Source: Streptomyces mirabilis
GTDB lineage: Bacteria; Actinomycetota; Actinomycetes; Streptomycetales; Streptomycetaceae
Assembly (NCBI RefSeq): GCF_018310535.1
Contig: NZ_CP074102.1
Location: 6,076,001-6,140,000, forward strand
DNA length: 64,000 bases
Direction: 5' to 3'
Position 1 is the first letter of the stretch. Every line of letters begins with the position of its first letter. A program made the position numbers and the translations under genes. Shown one piece after another: positions 1 to 8,655 of this stretch. The notes beneath the pieces are model-generated. The model had not been told where the DNA came from and ran no database searches. It saw only the letters and a program-made list of their open reading frames with translations.

Positions 1-119
1 GTCCAGCCGAGGGTCCGCGCGGCCACCGTGAACGAACCGTGCCGGGCGACCTCCAGGAAGACCCGCAGCCAGGTGGTGGAGAGGCCGGGTACGGCATGCG
101 GGTTGGGCATGAGAGCCAT
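1..119 (-). CDS. LysR-family transcriptional regulator, N-terminal fragment cut by the window edge
   Basis: Reading the minus strand from the ATG at 119 gives a peptide containing WLRVFLEVARHGSFTVAA, the standard first two helices of a LysR winged helix-turn-helix. The gene runs off the left edge, so only about 39 residues are visible and no effector domain can be judged. A second in-frame ATG at 110 is an alternative start. It is transcribed away from the dehydrogenase gene that begins at 169, and the 49-bp gap contains a CACGTG palindrome (141-146). LysR regulators commonly control the divergent neighbour, so the dehydrogenase is the obvious candidate target; that link is inference. Confidence 0.8.
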   Translation of the reverse strand, partial: MALMPNPHAVPGLSTTWLRVFLEVARHGSFTVAARTLGW

Positions 120-132
120 GCTAGACATTCGC

Positions 133-168
133 TTGTCGCATCACGTGGGCCCGCCTAGCGTCGAAGCC
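133..168 (+). promoter_or_regulatory. Probable leaderless promoter of the dehydrogenase gene
   Basis: TTGTCG (133-138) and TAGCGT (156-161) are separated by 17 nt, and the ATG at 169 follows the -10 box by 7 nt. There is no Shine-Dalgarno sequence in the gap. Transcription would begin at or next to the start codon. Confidence 0.5.
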
Positions 169-981
169 ATGGAAAAGATCGCATTCCTCGGGCTCGGGCA
201 CATGGGCGCCGCGATGGCGCGCCGACTCCTCGCCGCGGGATTCCCGCTGACCGTCTGGAACCGCACCGCCGAGAAGGCCGAGCCGCTGGTCGCCGAGGGC
301 GCCACCCTCGCCGCGTCCCCGGCCGAGGCCGTACGGGACGCGGACGTGGTGATCACGATGCTCGCCAACCCGGCCGCGCTCGACGCGGTCGCGGACGCCA
401 TCGCGCCGGAGCTGCGCCGGGGCACCACCTGGGTGGAGATGTCGACCGTCGGCCCCGACGTGGTCAAGGAACTCGCCGGCCGGCTCGGGGAGGGCGTGAC
501 GTTCGTCGACGCGCCCGTGGCGGGCAGCACCGACAAGGCGGCCGCCGGGCAGCTCGGCATCCTCGCGGGCGGCGAGCTGACGGGCGTCGGGCACGTGCTC
601 GTCCATATGGGCACCGTCACCCGCACCGGCCCGCTGGGCTCCGGCGCCGCGCTCAAGCTCGTCGTCAACACGGCCCTGCTCGGCGGGGTCGCCCTCGTCG
701 CCGAGACCATGGCCCTCGCGGACAAGCTCGGCATCGACGAGAAGGTGGCGCGCACCGCGCTCGCGAACGGCCCGCTCGGCGGCGCCGTCGGACGCGCCTT
801 CGCCGAGGACGTGCACTTCGCCACCGCGCTCGCCGCCAAGGACGTCGCCCTCGCCACGAAGGTCGCCGAACTCCCCGTACTGGACGCGGTGCTGGAGCAC
901 TACAAGCGTGCCGCCGCCGATCCCGCCGTCGCCGGCGCGGACATCGCGAAGGCCGTCGAGCACATCCGTCACTCCGCCTGA
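169..981 (+). CDS. NAD(P)-dependent beta-hydroxyacid dehydrogenase-like oxidoreductase
   Basis: A 270-residue protein. It opens with the Rossmann motif GLGHMGAAMARRL, as in the 3-hydroxyisobutyrate/6-phosphogluconate dehydrogenase superfamily, followed by VWNRT (cofactor-selecting turn) and the substrate-binding segment FVDAPVAGS. The usual catalytic lysine is visible in GAALKLVVNT. The second half is the expected all-helical domain. Members reduce or oxidise short beta-hydroxyacids or imines; the substrate cannot be read here. The ATG at 169 was chosen because the motif begins four residues later and a promoter lies just upstream; a longer reading from GTG 28 would cross the divergent LysR gene. 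A RidA gene follows after 12 nt, so the two are probably co-transcribed. Confidence 0.85.
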   Translation: MEKIAFLGLGHMGAAMARRLLAAGFPLTVWNRTAEKAEPLVAEGATLAASPAEAVRDADVVITMLANPAALDAVADAIAPELRRGTTWVEMSTVGPDVVKELAGRLGEGVTFVDAPVAGSTDKAAAGQLGILAGGELTGVGHVLVHMGTVTRTGPLGSGAALKLVVNTALLGGVALVAETMALADKLGIDEKVARTALANGPLGGAVGRAFAEDVHFATALAAKDVALATKVAELPVLDAVLEHYKRAAADPAVAGADIAKAVEHIRHSA

Positions 982-993
982 GAGGGCCGCCCC

Positions 994-1410
994 ATGCAGA
1001 TCACGCTCGACAACCCGCCCTCGGCGCCGGGTCCCGCCAACGGCTACTACTCCCAGGTGGCCCGGGTCGAACTGCCGGGCGCGGGAGCGCTGTTGTACCT
1101 CTCCGGGCAGGTCGCGGACGGCGCCGACCTCGCCGAACAGAGCCGCGGGGTCTTCGAGACCATCGACGCCCTGCTGGGGGCGCACGGGGCGGGCCTGGCG
1201 GACATCATCAACATCCGTACGTATCTGACGGACATCACCCAACTCCCCGCCTACGGTGCGGTACGCGCCCAGTACCTCACCGGCGCCCCACCCACCAGCA
1301 TGACCTTCGAGGTCTCCCGTCTCTTCAAGCCGGAAGCGCTCATCGAGATCGAGGTCGTGGCCGCCGTACCGGCAGTACCGGCTCCGCGTGACGCACACGG
1401 GCCGGAGTGA
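994..1410 (+). CDS. RidA family protein (YjgF/YER057c/UK114)
   Basis: A 138-residue protein, about the usual RidA length. It shows LYLSGQVADG, the helix containing VFETIDALLGAHG, and the strand IINIRTYLTDI, whose arginine is normally the iminopropionate-binding residue. The C-terminal EVSRLFKPEALIEIEVVA carries the conserved glutamate. RidA proteins hydrolyse reactive enamine/imine intermediates from PLP enzymes, although many paralogues have other or unknown roles. It begins 12 nt after the dehydrogenase gene with a GAGAGGG ribosome-binding site overlapping that gene's end, which suggests an operon acting on related imine/hydroxyacid substrates. Confidence 0.85.
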   Translation: MQITLDNPPSAPGPANGYYSQVARVELPGAGALLYLSGQVADGADLAEQSRGVFETIDALLGAHGAGLADIINIRTYLTDITQLPAYGAVRAQYLTGAPPTSMTFEVSRLFKPEALIEIEVVAAVPAVPAPRDAHGPE

Positions 1411-1435
1411 TCCCTTCCGGGTGATACTGCCGCCC

Positions 1436-1768
1436 ATGAAGGCAGCGAACCTGGGCGTCCTCTTCCTCATCGAACTCGGCGCCCTCGCGGCCGTCGGGTA
1501 CTGGGGCTTCACCCGCGACGCGGCGACGCCGCTGACCTGGCTCCTCGGCCTGGGCGCCCCGGCCGTACTGATCACGCTGTGGGCGCTGTTCGGCTCGCAG
1601 AAGGCGTCGTACAAGACGCGCGGCGCGGTCCGCGTCGGTTTCGAACTGCTCTGGTTCGGGGCCGGTGTGGCCGCGCTGGCCTTCGCCGGGGCCTACGGGT
1701 GGGCGGTCGCCTTCGCCGCCGTCTGCGCGGCGAGCAAGACGCTGGCCGTCGTCTGGCGCCAGTGGTAG
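1436..1768 (+). CDS. YrdB-like (DUF2568) small membrane protein
   Basis: A 110-residue integral membrane protein with about four hydrophobic segments, including GVLFLIELGALAAVGYWGF near the start. The GSQKASYKTRGAVRVGFELLWF signature in the middle is typical of the YrdB/DUF2568 family. The function of this family is unknown. The ATG at 1436 is preceded by GATACT (1423-1428) with a 7-nt gap and no Shine-Dalgarno, so it may be leaderless and separate from the ridA transcript. Its 3' end converges on the TetR gene with only 6 nt between stop codons. Confidence 0.75.
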   Translation: MKAANLGVLFLIELGALAAVGYWGFTRDAATPLTWLLGLGAPAVLITLWALFGSQKASYKTRGAVRVGFELLWFGAGVAALAFAGAYGWAVAFAAVCAASKTLAVVWRQW

Positions 1769-1774
1769 GGGAGT

Positions 1775-2332
1775 TCAGCCCTCGCCCAGCAACGCCAGAA
1801 AGTCCCGGAACGCCCCCGGCATGTCCACCGACTCCGGGTCCAGAAGCCACTGGAACTGGAGGCCGTCCATCACCGCCACCAGCAGTGGAGCGGTGCGTTC
1901 CGGCGTGAGCCCGTTCGGCAGCCGCTCCCCGTACTCGGCGCGCAGCACCGCCGCCATGCTCGCGCGCACCCGCGCGTACCGCTCGGTGAAGTACTCGCGC
2001 GCCGGGTGCCCCTCGGTGACGCTCTCGCCGAGCAGCGCCGAGAACGTCTGGATGATCCCGGGCCGCATGGAGTTGTACTCGACCAGTGAGGCGAGCAGGT
2101 CGACCCGCCACTGGGTGTCGGGCACGGCGTCCCACTGGTCCCGCTCCTTGAGCACCGCGACGAGGAGCGCGTCCTTCGTCGGGAAGTAGTGCAGCAGCCC
2201 CTGCTGGGTCAACCCCACGCGCTCCGCGACCGACGCCATGCTCGCGCCACGGTAGCCGCGCTCGGCGATCACCTCCAGGGCCGCCCGGACGATCTCGGCA
2301 CGCCGCTCCTCGCTTCTGGCCCTGGTGCTCAT
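1775..2332 (-). CDS. TetR/AcrR family transcriptional regulator
   Basis: A 185-residue regulator when read from the ATG at 2332; six more codons exist upstream from 2350. The DNA-binding domain spans about residues 8-55, with the helix-turn-helix ASMASVAERVGLTQQGLLHYFPTKDALL. The C-terminal part is a TetR_C-like helical ligand domain. TACGGT sits 6 nt before ATG 2332 on the minus strand, which supports this start and a leaderless transcript. The GH3 beta-glucosidase lies divergently 120 bp away, and an AT-rich repeat between them is a likely operator. It therefore probably represses glucosidase expression in response to a sugar or glycoside; the ligand is unknown. Confidence 0.85.
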   Translation of the reverse strand: MSTRARSEERRAEIVRAALEVIAERGYRGASMASVAERVGLTQQGLLHYFPTKDALLVAVLKERDQWDAVPDTQWRVDLLASLVEYNSMRPGIIQTFSALLGESVTEGHPAREYFTERYARVRASMAAVLRAEYGERLPNGLTPERTAPLLVAVMDGLQFQWLLDPESVDMPGAFRDFLALLGEG

Positions 2333-2360
2333 GGCGTCACCGTACGGCATGTGTGAGCGC

Positions 2361-2390
2361 GCAATATAACCAATAGATAACTAAACCTAC
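2361..2390. promoter_or_regulatory. AT-rich operator-like segment between the TetR and beta-glucosidase genes
   Basis: This 30-bp stretch is about two-thirds A+T in a region that is otherwise over 70% G+C. It contains the near-direct repeat CAATATAAC / CAATAGATAAC. Its place between two divergent genes fits a TetR binding site overlapping one or both promoters. Confidence 0.4.
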
Positions 2391-2452
2391 TGCTCTACAG
2401 GTGACGGATGCAGGATGGACGCACGGAACGGACTCAATGAGGAGGCACCGCG

Positions 2453-4930
2453 ATGGCGGGAACGCGCACACCGGCCGAGGAGGCCCGCGAGGCGGTCGTC
2501 GAGGCGGCCCTCGGCAAGCTCGACCTGGACACGAAGACGAGGCTGCTCGCCGGGCAGGACATGTGGTCGCTGCCCGCGCTGCCCGAGATCGGCCTCAAGT
2601 CCCTCGTCATGTCCGACGGCCCGATCGGCGTACGCGGTGTCCACTGGACCGCCGACGACCCGTCGATCGCGCTCCCCTCGCCGACCGCGCTCGCCGCCAC
2701 CTGGGACCCGGCCCTCGCCCGCCGGGCCGGCACCCTGCTCGCCCAGGAGGCCCGCCGCAAGCAGGTCCACGTCCTGCTCGCGCCCACCGTCAACCTGCAC
2801 CGCTCCCCGCTCGGCGGGCGCCACTTCGAGGCGTACAGCGAGGACCCGTACCTGACCGGCGAGATCGGCTCCGGCTATGTCCAGGGCGTCCAGTCGGGTG
2901 GCGTCGGCACCACCGTCAAGCACTTCGTCGCCAACGACGCCGAGACCGACCGCTTCACGGTGAACAACCTGCTCTCCGAACGCGCCCTGCGTGAGCTGTA
3001 CCTGGCCCCCTTCGAGGCCATCGTCGCCAATGCCCACCCCTGGGGCATCATGACCGCCTACAACACGGTCAACGGCACCACGATGACCGAGCACCACCAC
3101 CTCGTGAACGAGATCCTGCGCGGCGAGTGGGGCTTCGACGGCTTCAACGTCTCCGACTGGACCGCCGCCCGCGACACGGTCGGCGCCATCGAGGGCGGTC
3201 TCGACGTCGCCATGCCCGGCCCCCGGACCGTGTACGGGGAGGCGCTCGCCGCCGCCGTCCGCGCGGGCGAGGTCGAGGAGGCCAAGGTCGACGACGCCGT
3301 CCGCAACGTCCTGCGGCTCGCCGCCCGAGTCGGCCTCCTGGAAGGCGCCGAGCCGGTCGTCACCGAACCGCCCCAGGCCGTGGACGGCGAGGCCCTGGCC
3401 CGCGAGATCGCCCGCCGCTCCTTCGTCCTCGTGCGCAACCAAGGGGCTCTTCCCCTCGGGGAAGGGCACGGCGAAGGGCACAAGGTCGCCCTGATCGGCG
3501 CCGCCGCCCGCGACGCCCGCGTCCTCGGCGGCGGCTCCGCCACCGTCTTCCCCTCCCGGGTCGTCCCGCCCCTCGACGGCCTCACCGCCGCCCTCCCCGA
3601 GGGCAGCCTCACGTACGCCGTCGGCGCCGACCCGAACGAGGAACTCGCCGTCGCCGACAAGGGGTTCACCCTGCGGGCCGTCTGCCGTGACCGGGCCGGC
3701 ACGGTCATCGGCACCGGCTCGGCCCCCAACGGCCAGATCCAGTGGACGGGTGACGACCTCCCCGAGGGCGTCACCCACGCCACCCTCCACAGCGTCGAAC
3801 TGACCGGCACCTTCACCCCGCGCGAGAGCGGCATCCACACCCTCGGTATCAAGGGAGTCGGCGCGTTCACGCTCACCGTCGACGGCACGGTCCACTTCGA
3901 CGACATCCAGCGCAGCACGAAGGACGACCCCTTCGAGGCGTTCTTCGGCGCCCCCGTCGAGCGCGCCCAGGTGGATCTCGTCGCCGGTGAGACGTACGAG
4001 GTGGCGCTGCGGCACGTCATCGTCGTCCCCGAGGGCACGCCGCTGAAGGTGGTCGGCTTCGCGCTCGCCCACCAGGACCCGCGCCGCGACCCCGACGAAC
4101 TCATCGCCGAGGCCGTCGAAGCCGCCCGCGCCGCCGACACCGCCGTCGTCGTGGTCGCCACCACCGACCGCGTCGAGTCCGAGGGCTTCGACCGCAAGGA
4201 CCTGCGGCTGCCGGGCCGTCAGGACGAGTTGGTGCACGCCGTCGCCGCCGCCAACCCGAACACCGTCGTGGTCGTCAACGCCGGCTCACCGGTCGAGCTG
4301 CCGTGGCGCGAGGAGGTCGCGGCCGTACTGCTCAGCTGGTTCCCCGGCCAGGAGGGCGGCGCCGCCCTCGCCGACGTCCTCACGGGCGCCCACGAGCCCG
4401 GTGGCCGGCTGCCCACCACCTGGGGCTCCCTCACGGCCGCCCCGGTCACCCAGGTGGTCCCGGCCGACGGCGAACTCCCGTACACCGAGGGCGTGTTCAT
4501 CGGCTACCGCGCCTGGGAGAAGGAGGGCAGGACCCCCTCGTACGCCTTCGGGCACGGCCTCGGCTACACAGACTGGACGTACGAGTCGATCGAGCTCGAC
4601 GGCGGCGACGGTGGTGCCGGTTCCGGTTCGGGTACGACGGCCACGGTCCGTGTCCGCAACTCCGGTGCGCGTCCCGGGCGCGAGGTCGTCCAGGTCTATC
4701 TGGCGCCCGTCGAGGCCGACGCCGAGCGTCCGGCCCGATGGCTCGCCGCCTTCGCGGGCGTTGAGGCGGGCCCCGGCGAGAGCGTCGACGTCGGCCTCGT
4801 ACTCCCGCGCCGGGCCTTCGAGGTCTGGGACGAGAGCACCGGAGCCTGGGTGTTTGTGAAGGGTTCGTACGAGGTTGCGGCGGGTCGCTCGATCAGTGAC
4901 CGTCGGGTCTCGGCGACGATTAACGTCTGA
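2453..4930 (+). CDS. Glycoside hydrolase family 3 beta-glucosidase with PA14 insert
   Basis: An 825-residue enzyme with no signal peptide, so it acts in the cytoplasm on imported beta-glycosides. The N-terminal GH3 barrel (about residues 40-290) has the substrate-binding KHF at 156-158 and the nucleophile Asp235 in NVSDW. The second GH3 domain is interrupted by a PA14-like beta domain (about 400-545) and resumes with VESEGFDRKDLRLPG, which carries the probable acid/base glutamate. A C-terminal fibronectin-III-like domain (about 740-815) contains GREVVQVYLAP. This order matches the barrel-PA14-Fn3 class of beta-glucosidases. A GAGGAGG ribosome-binding site lies 8 nt before the ATG, and a strong hairpin follows the stop. 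It is probably controlled by the adjacent TetR. Confidence 0.93.
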   Translation: MAGTRTPAEEAREAVVEAALGKLDLDTKTRLLAGQDMWSLPALPEIGLKSLVMSDGPIGVRGVHWTADDPSIALPSPTALAATWDPALARRAGTLLAQEARRKQVHVLLAPTVNLHRSPLGGRHFEAYSEDPYLTGEIGSGYVQGVQSGGVGTTVKHFVANDAETDRFTVNNLLSERALRELYLAPFEAIVANAHPWGIMTAYNTVNGTTMTEHHHLVNEILRGEWGFDGFNVSDWTAARDTVGAIEGGLDVAMPGPRTVYGEALAAAVRAGEVEEAKVDDAVRNVLRLAARVGLLEGAEPVVTEPPQAVDGEALAREIARRSFVLVRNQGALPLGEGHGEGHKVALIGAAARDARVLGGGSATVFPSRVVPPLDGLTAALPEGSLTYAVGADPNEELAVADKGFTLRAVCRDRAGTVIGTGSAPNGQIQWTGDDLPEGVTHATLHSVELTGTFTPRESGIHTLGIKGVGAFTLTVDGTVHFDDIQRSTKDDPFEAFFGAPVERAQVDLVAGETYEVALRHVIVVPEGTPLKVVGFALAHQDPRRDPDELIAEAVEAARAADTAVVVVATTDRVESEGFDRKDLRLPGRQDELVHAVAAANPNTVVVVNAGSPVELPWREEVAAVLLSWFPGQEGGAALADVLTGAHEPGGRLPTTWGSLTAAPVTQVVPADGELPYTEGVFIGYRAWEKEGRTPSYAFGHGLGYTDWTYESIELDGGDGGAGSGSGTTATVRVRNSGARPGREVVQVYLAPVEADAERPARWLAAFAGVEAGPGESVDVGLVLPRRAFEVWDESTGAWVFVKGSYEVAAGRSISDRRVSATINV

Positions 4931-4953
4931 CGCGGGACGAGTCCACCCAGAGC

Positions 4954-4989
4954 AGCCCCGGTCCGGAACCTGACATCCGGACCGGGGCT
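4954..4989 (+). terminator. Intrinsic terminator after the beta-glucosidase gene
   Basis: A perfect 14-bp inverted repeat (AGCCCCGGTCCGGA with its complement) with an 8-nt loop lies 23 nt after the stop codon. There is no clear U tract, as is usual for Streptomyces. Confidence 0.8.
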
Positions 4990-5056
4990 CGTCGGTTCTC
5001 GGCCACCTGTGGCAGACTCGCGGGCCGGAACACGCCGGTTCGGGGGAGAACAACGC

Positions 5057-5944
5057 ATGTACCCAGGTCAGCAGCCAGGCCCGTACCCACCACAGGGGCC
5101 GTATCAGGGGCAGCAGCCCTACTACCCGCCTCCGCAGCAGGTCCCGTACCCGCCTCAGCAGGGCTACCCGCAGCAGCCGCAGCAGCCCTATCCACCCGCC
5201 CCTCCCCAGTACCAGCAGCAGCCCCAGGCCCCCCAACAGCACCTGGGCGAGGGCGAGATGCGGCTGGACCCCGGCCTCACCCCCGACCAGCGGCAGCTGG
5301 TGGTGCGCATCCAGCAGCAGGCGAAGACGTACGCGTACGGCTTCGTCCTCGGCATCCCGCTGACCTTCGGCGGCGCCCACTACGGCATCACGCGGACACC
5401 GATCGGCTTCGCGGCCACGGCCGTCGGACTGGTCGCCGTGGCCGTCGGCCTCTTCGCCATGACTCGGATGCGGGCCCTCAAGCAGCGGCTGCGCCTGATC
5501 ACCCCGGACGCCTGGCGCTCCCCGGCCGCGCATCTGCCGGGCGCCCGCAAGGCCGCCACCCTCGCCGCGTACCTCAACGGCGTACTCGTCCTGCTGTCCT
5601 TCGCCGCCGCCGGCTATCTGCTCTACAAGGGCGCCGGATGGGGCGCGTACGGCAACTCGTTCGGCTTCGGCGCCCTGGTGCTCGGCGCGTTCATCCCGTT
5701 CGGCATGGGCATCGCCGCGGCCACGACGATCCCGCAGCTGCTGCGGGTGATCCCGGCCGGTGCCAAGGTCGGCCGGAGCCTGTACTCGATCATCATGGTG
5801 CTGGCCACCACCGTGCTCGTCGAGGGGATCAAGGGCAAGGACCCGCTCCCCGCACTGACCGGCGCCGTGGTGGTCGCGGTCTGCCTCGGCGCGATGACCC
5901 TGCTGGGCAGGGCCACCAAGCGGATGCGCGGCGAGAGCGTCTGA
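5057..5944 (+). CDS. Membrane protein with Pro/Gln/Tyr-rich cytoplasmic N-terminus
   Basis: A 295-residue protein. Residues 1-70 are a low-complexity tract of YPPQ/QQPY units, followed by a short helical stretch (TPDQRQLVVRIQQQAK). Four to six hydrophobic segments come next, for example FAATAVGLVAVAVGLFAM. I do not recognise an enzymatic motif. Tracts of this kind are common in actinobacterial membrane proteins and may mediate crowding or partner binding. The ATG at 5057 was chosen because GGGGGAG lies 8 nt upstream. The gene ends 14 nt from the convergent aldose epimerase gene. Confidence 0.75.
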   Translation: MYPGQQPGPYPPQGPYQGQQPYYPPPQQVPYPPQQGYPQQPQQPYPPAPPQYQQQPQAPQQHLGEGEMRLDPGLTPDQRQLVVRIQQQAKTYAYGFVLGIPLTFGGAHYGITRTPIGFAATAVGLVAVAVGLFAMTRMRALKQRLRLITPDAWRSPAAHLPGARKAATLAAYLNGVLVLLSFAAAGYLLYKGAGWGAYGNSFGFGALVLGAFIPFGMGIAAATTIPQLLRVIPAGAKVGRSLYSIIMVLATTVLVEGIKGKDPLPALTGAVVVAVCLGAMTLLGRATKRMRGESV

Positions 5945-5958
5945 CGGTCGGTCGCCGG

Positions 5959-6939
5959 CTACTGGCCGCGGACGCCGAACCCGTACACGGTCCGCGACCG
6001 GTACACCTCGCCCGGCCGCAGTTCCGTGCTCGGGAACTGCGGCCGGTTGGGGGAGTCGGGGAAGTGCTGGGTCTCCAGCGCGACGCCGTCGCCGGGGGCG
6101 AAGGGGTCGCTCAGGTGCTCCGCGGTGTACAGCTGGAGCCCGGGCTCGGTGGTCGCGACGGTCAGCGTCCGTCCGGAGGACGGGTCGTACAGCTCGGCGA
6201 CCTCGACGGCGGTCTCTGTCAGCCCCTTGTCGAGCACGAAGTTGTGGTCGTAGCCGGCGCCGACCTTCCGCGCCGCACGGAAGTCGAACCGCGTCCCGTC
6301 GACGGCGTCCAGCGCCCCGGTGGGGATCAGATCGGCGTCGACCGGCGTCAATCGTGAGGCGTCCAGCCGGAGTTCGTGGCCGCCCGCGTTGCCCGTACCG
6401 GCCAGGTTCCAGTACGTGTGGTTCGTCAGGTTCACCACGGTCGGCGCGTCCGTGACGGCCTCGTACGCGATCCCCAGCGCACCCGCCTCGTCCAGTGTGT
6501 ACGTCACCGAGACCTCCAGACGGCCCGGGAAGCCCTCCTCGCCGTGCGGGGAGATCCGGGTGAGGCGCAGCCCGTGATCGACCGGCTCCGCGTCCCACAC
6601 CCGCTTGTCGAAGCCGCGCTCCCCGCCGTGCAGGGAGTTGGGCGGGTTGTTCTGCGCCAGGTGACAGGTGAGGCCGTCGAGGAGGAAGTGGCCGCCGGCG
6701 ATCCGGTTCGCGTACCGCCCGACCAGCGCCCCGAAGTACGGCCCCGTGTGCGTCAGATAGCCGTCGAGGTCGGAGAACCCCAGCACCACGTCCGCGCGCA
6801 CCCCGTCCCGGTCCGGGACCTCGACCGACTGGACGATCCCGCCGTACGTCAGGATCCGCACCCGCACCCCGGCGCGCTCCAGCGTCCAGCGGTGGACCGG
6901 GGTGCCGTCGGGAAGAGTGCCGAAGAATTCGCTGTGCAT
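5959..6939 (-). CDS. Aldose 1-epimerase (galactose mutarotase)
   Basis: A 326-residue enzyme, the usual length for GalM. Signature parts are GALVGRYANRIAGG, NNPPNSLHGGERGFD (catalytic-site His in the LHGG context), NLTNHTYWNLAG with the second active-site histidine, and the late glutamate in LETQHFPDSPNR. It interconverts alpha and beta anomers of aldohexoses. TAGGCT (6947-6952) lies 7 nt before the ATG on the minus strand with no Shine-Dalgarno, so it may be leaderless. Presence near a beta-glucosidase suggests sugar catabolism, but the genes are not in one operon. Confidence 0.92.
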   Translation of the reverse strand: MHSEFFGTLPDGTPVHRWTLERAGVRVRILTYGGIVQSVEVPDRDGVRADVVLGFSDLDGYLTHTGPYFGALVGRYANRIAGGHFLLDGLTCHLAQNNPPNSLHGGERGFDKRVWDAEPVDHGLRLTRISPHGEEGFPGRLEVSVTYTLDEAGALGIAYEAVTDAPTVVNLTNHTYWNLAGTGNAGGHELRLDASRLTPVDADLIPTGALDAVDGTRFDFRAARKVGAGYDHNFVLDKGLTETAVEVAELYDPSSGRTLTVATTEPGLQLYTAEHLSDPFAPGDGVALETQHFPDSPNRPQFPSTELRPGEVYRSRTVYGFGVRGQ

Positions 6940-6976
6940 GATCGAAAGCCTAGGCCAAGGATCCGAACGACAGGTC

Positions 6977-7879
6977 CTAGCTCACCGGCTTCGTCGCCGT
7001 CACCACCCGATAGGCCATCTCCGCGAGCCGCGCCTGCCCGTCCCTGCTCGGGTGGAACCAGTCCCAGTGGCTCAGCTGGTCCGTGCCGAAGCGGTAGTCG
7101 AAGACCGCGCCCCCGTCGAAGCGGCAGTGCTGGTCCTTGGTGCACACCTCCTTCAGGACCTGGTTGTACGCCTCCACCCGGTCCTGCACCGTCGTGCGCC
7201 GCCGCATCGCCGCCGTGGTCAGGGAGTCCGCGTCGCTCAGCATCGAGGGGCAGATGCCCAGCTTCCAGATCTGCTTGCCCAGCGGGTTGCTCCGCCCCTC
7301 GGACCACAACCGCTTCAGATCCGGCACGCTCGACACGTACACCTGGGTCTTGGGCAGCGCATTGCGCAGCGTGTCCATGGCGTCCTCGAACTCGGCGCGG
7401 AACTCGGCGACGGGGGTCATCGCCGACACCGACGAGCGGCAGGCGTCGTTCGCGCCCGCCATCACGGTCACCAGCTCCGGCTTGTTCGTGACGGCCTGTG
7501 TCATCTGGTCGGGGAGATCCGCCATCCGGGCGCCGGTCACCGCGTAGTTCCAGCTGCGTTCGGCCGCCCCGGCCTGCCCGAGCAGACGTACGGCGAGGCT
7601 CTTGACCTTCGTGTCGCTGCCCGTCGCCCAGGACACCTCCGGGCAGTCGGACAGCACGGTGCACGCGTCGAAGCCGCGGGTGATGGAGTCCCCGACGGCG
7701 GCCATCGACTTCGGGCTGCGGTCCCAGGCGGGGGTCGGCTTCGGGAACGCCTTGGCCGTCGTGCCCCCGGGCGCCGGGGAGTTGTCACCGACGGCGTCGC
7801 AGCCGGCGACGGCGACACCCAGGAGAGCCGCCGACGCGATGGCGAGGACGGCCCGAGCACGGTGACTCCTGTGACGCAT
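6977..7879 (-). CDS. Secreted lipoprotein SGNH/GDSL hydrolase
   Basis: A 300-residue protein read from the ATG at 7879. Arginine residues and a hydrophobic run lead to the lipobox VAVAGC, so it should be exported, cleaved and lipid-anchored. Block I is AAVGDSITRGF (nucleophile Ser), block III is AGANDAC and block V is WDWFHPSRDGQ with the catalytic Asp-x-x-His. This is a complete SGNH esterase/lipase catalytic set. The substrate is not evident. Three tandem 13-bp repeats lie 28-67 bp upstream of the start, in the expected promoter region. Confidence 0.85.
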   Translation of the reverse strand: MRHRSHRARAVLAIASAALLGVAVAGCDAVGDNSPAPGGTTAKAFPKPTPAWDRSPKSMAAVGDSITRGFDACTVLSDCPEVSWATGSDTKVKSLAVRLLGQAGAAERSWNYAVTGARMADLPDQMTQAVTNKPELVTVMAGANDACRSSVSAMTPVAEFRAEFEDAMDTLRNALPKTQVYVSSVPDLKRLWSEGRSNPLGKQIWKLGICPSMLSDADSLTTAAMRRRTTVQDRVEAYNQVLKEVCTKDQHCRFDGGAVFDYRFGTDQLSHWDWFHPSRDGQARLAEMAYRVVTATKPVS

Positions 7880-7907
7880 CCCCTGGTCCCCTCGTTCGTC
7901 AAGCACG

Positions 7908-7946
7908 ATTGCTCAGCACCATTGCTCAGCACCATTGCTCAGCACC
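7908..7946. repeat. Three perfect tandem 13-bp repeats upstream of the SGNH hydrolase gene
   Basis: ATTGCTCAGCACC occurs three times without interruption (7908, 7921, 7934). On the coding strand the units read GGTGCTGAGCAAT. A degenerate fourth copy may adjoin on the gene side. The location and phasing suggest binding sites for a regulator, or an expression-tuning repeat. Confidence 0.8.
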
Positions 7947-8148
7947 CGTGCGACACGGTTGGCCGACACCCCGCAGTACACGACCCGTCGCACCGCGTCC
8001 CCTTGGGTGAAACCTCAATGTTTCTGGGCGCTGGGACCGACGGTACGTCACACTCCTTGCGCCGCCGCACGGTAGCCTCGCCACGTGGCCGCCCTGCCAC
8101 TGCCGTTCCGCTAAGTTACAAGATGTCTCGCTCTGTCCGGAGGCCCCA

Positions 8149-8643
8149 GTGACGACACGTGGAGTTCTCTACGTGCACTCCGCGCCCCGCGCGCTGTGCC
8201 CGCACGTCGAGTGGGCGGTCGCGGGCGTGCTCGGTACCCGCGTCAACCTCGACTGGATCCGGCAGCCCGCCTCGCCGGGCACCTGGAGATCCGAGTTCTC
8301 CTGGAAGGGCGAGGTGGGCACCGCCTCCAAGCTGGCCTCCGCGCTGCGCGGCTGGCAGATGCTGCGCTTCGAGGTCACCGCCGAACCCTGCCCCACGGCC
8401 GAGGGCGAGCGCTACAGCTGCACCCCCGAACTGGGCATCTTCCACGCCGTCACCGGAATCCACGGCGACATCCTGATCCCCGAGGACCGCCTGCGCGCCG
8501 CCCTCCTGCGCTCCCAGCGGGGCGAGAGCGACCTGGAGTCCGACCTCGCCAAACTCCTGGGCAAGCCCTGGGACGACGAGCTGGAACCCTTCCGCTACGC
8601 AGGCGAGGGTGCCCCGGTCCGCTGGCTCCACCAGGTGGTGTAA
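8149..8643 (+). CDS. DUF3145 domain-containing protein
   Basis: A 164-residue protein characteristic of actinobacteria. It starts MTTRGVLYVHSAPRALCPHVEWA and contains the conserved LRGWQMLRFEVTAEP. The function is unknown. The GTG at 8149 is supported by GGAGG 5 nt upstream. It converges on fabF and is separated from it by a dispersed repeat and a terminator. From memory this gene sits beside the fab operon in many Streptomyces genomes, but no functional link to fatty-acid synthesis is established. Confidence 0.85.
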   Translation: MTTRGVLYVHSAPRALCPHVEWAVAGVLGTRVNLDWIRQPASPGTWRSEFSWKGEVGTASKLASALRGWQMLRFEVTAEPCPTAEGERYSCTPELGIFHAVTGIHGDILIPEDRLRAALLRSQRGESDLESDLAKLLGKPWDDELEPFRYAGEGAPVRWLHQVV

Positions 8644-8655
8644 GCAGGCGCCCAC

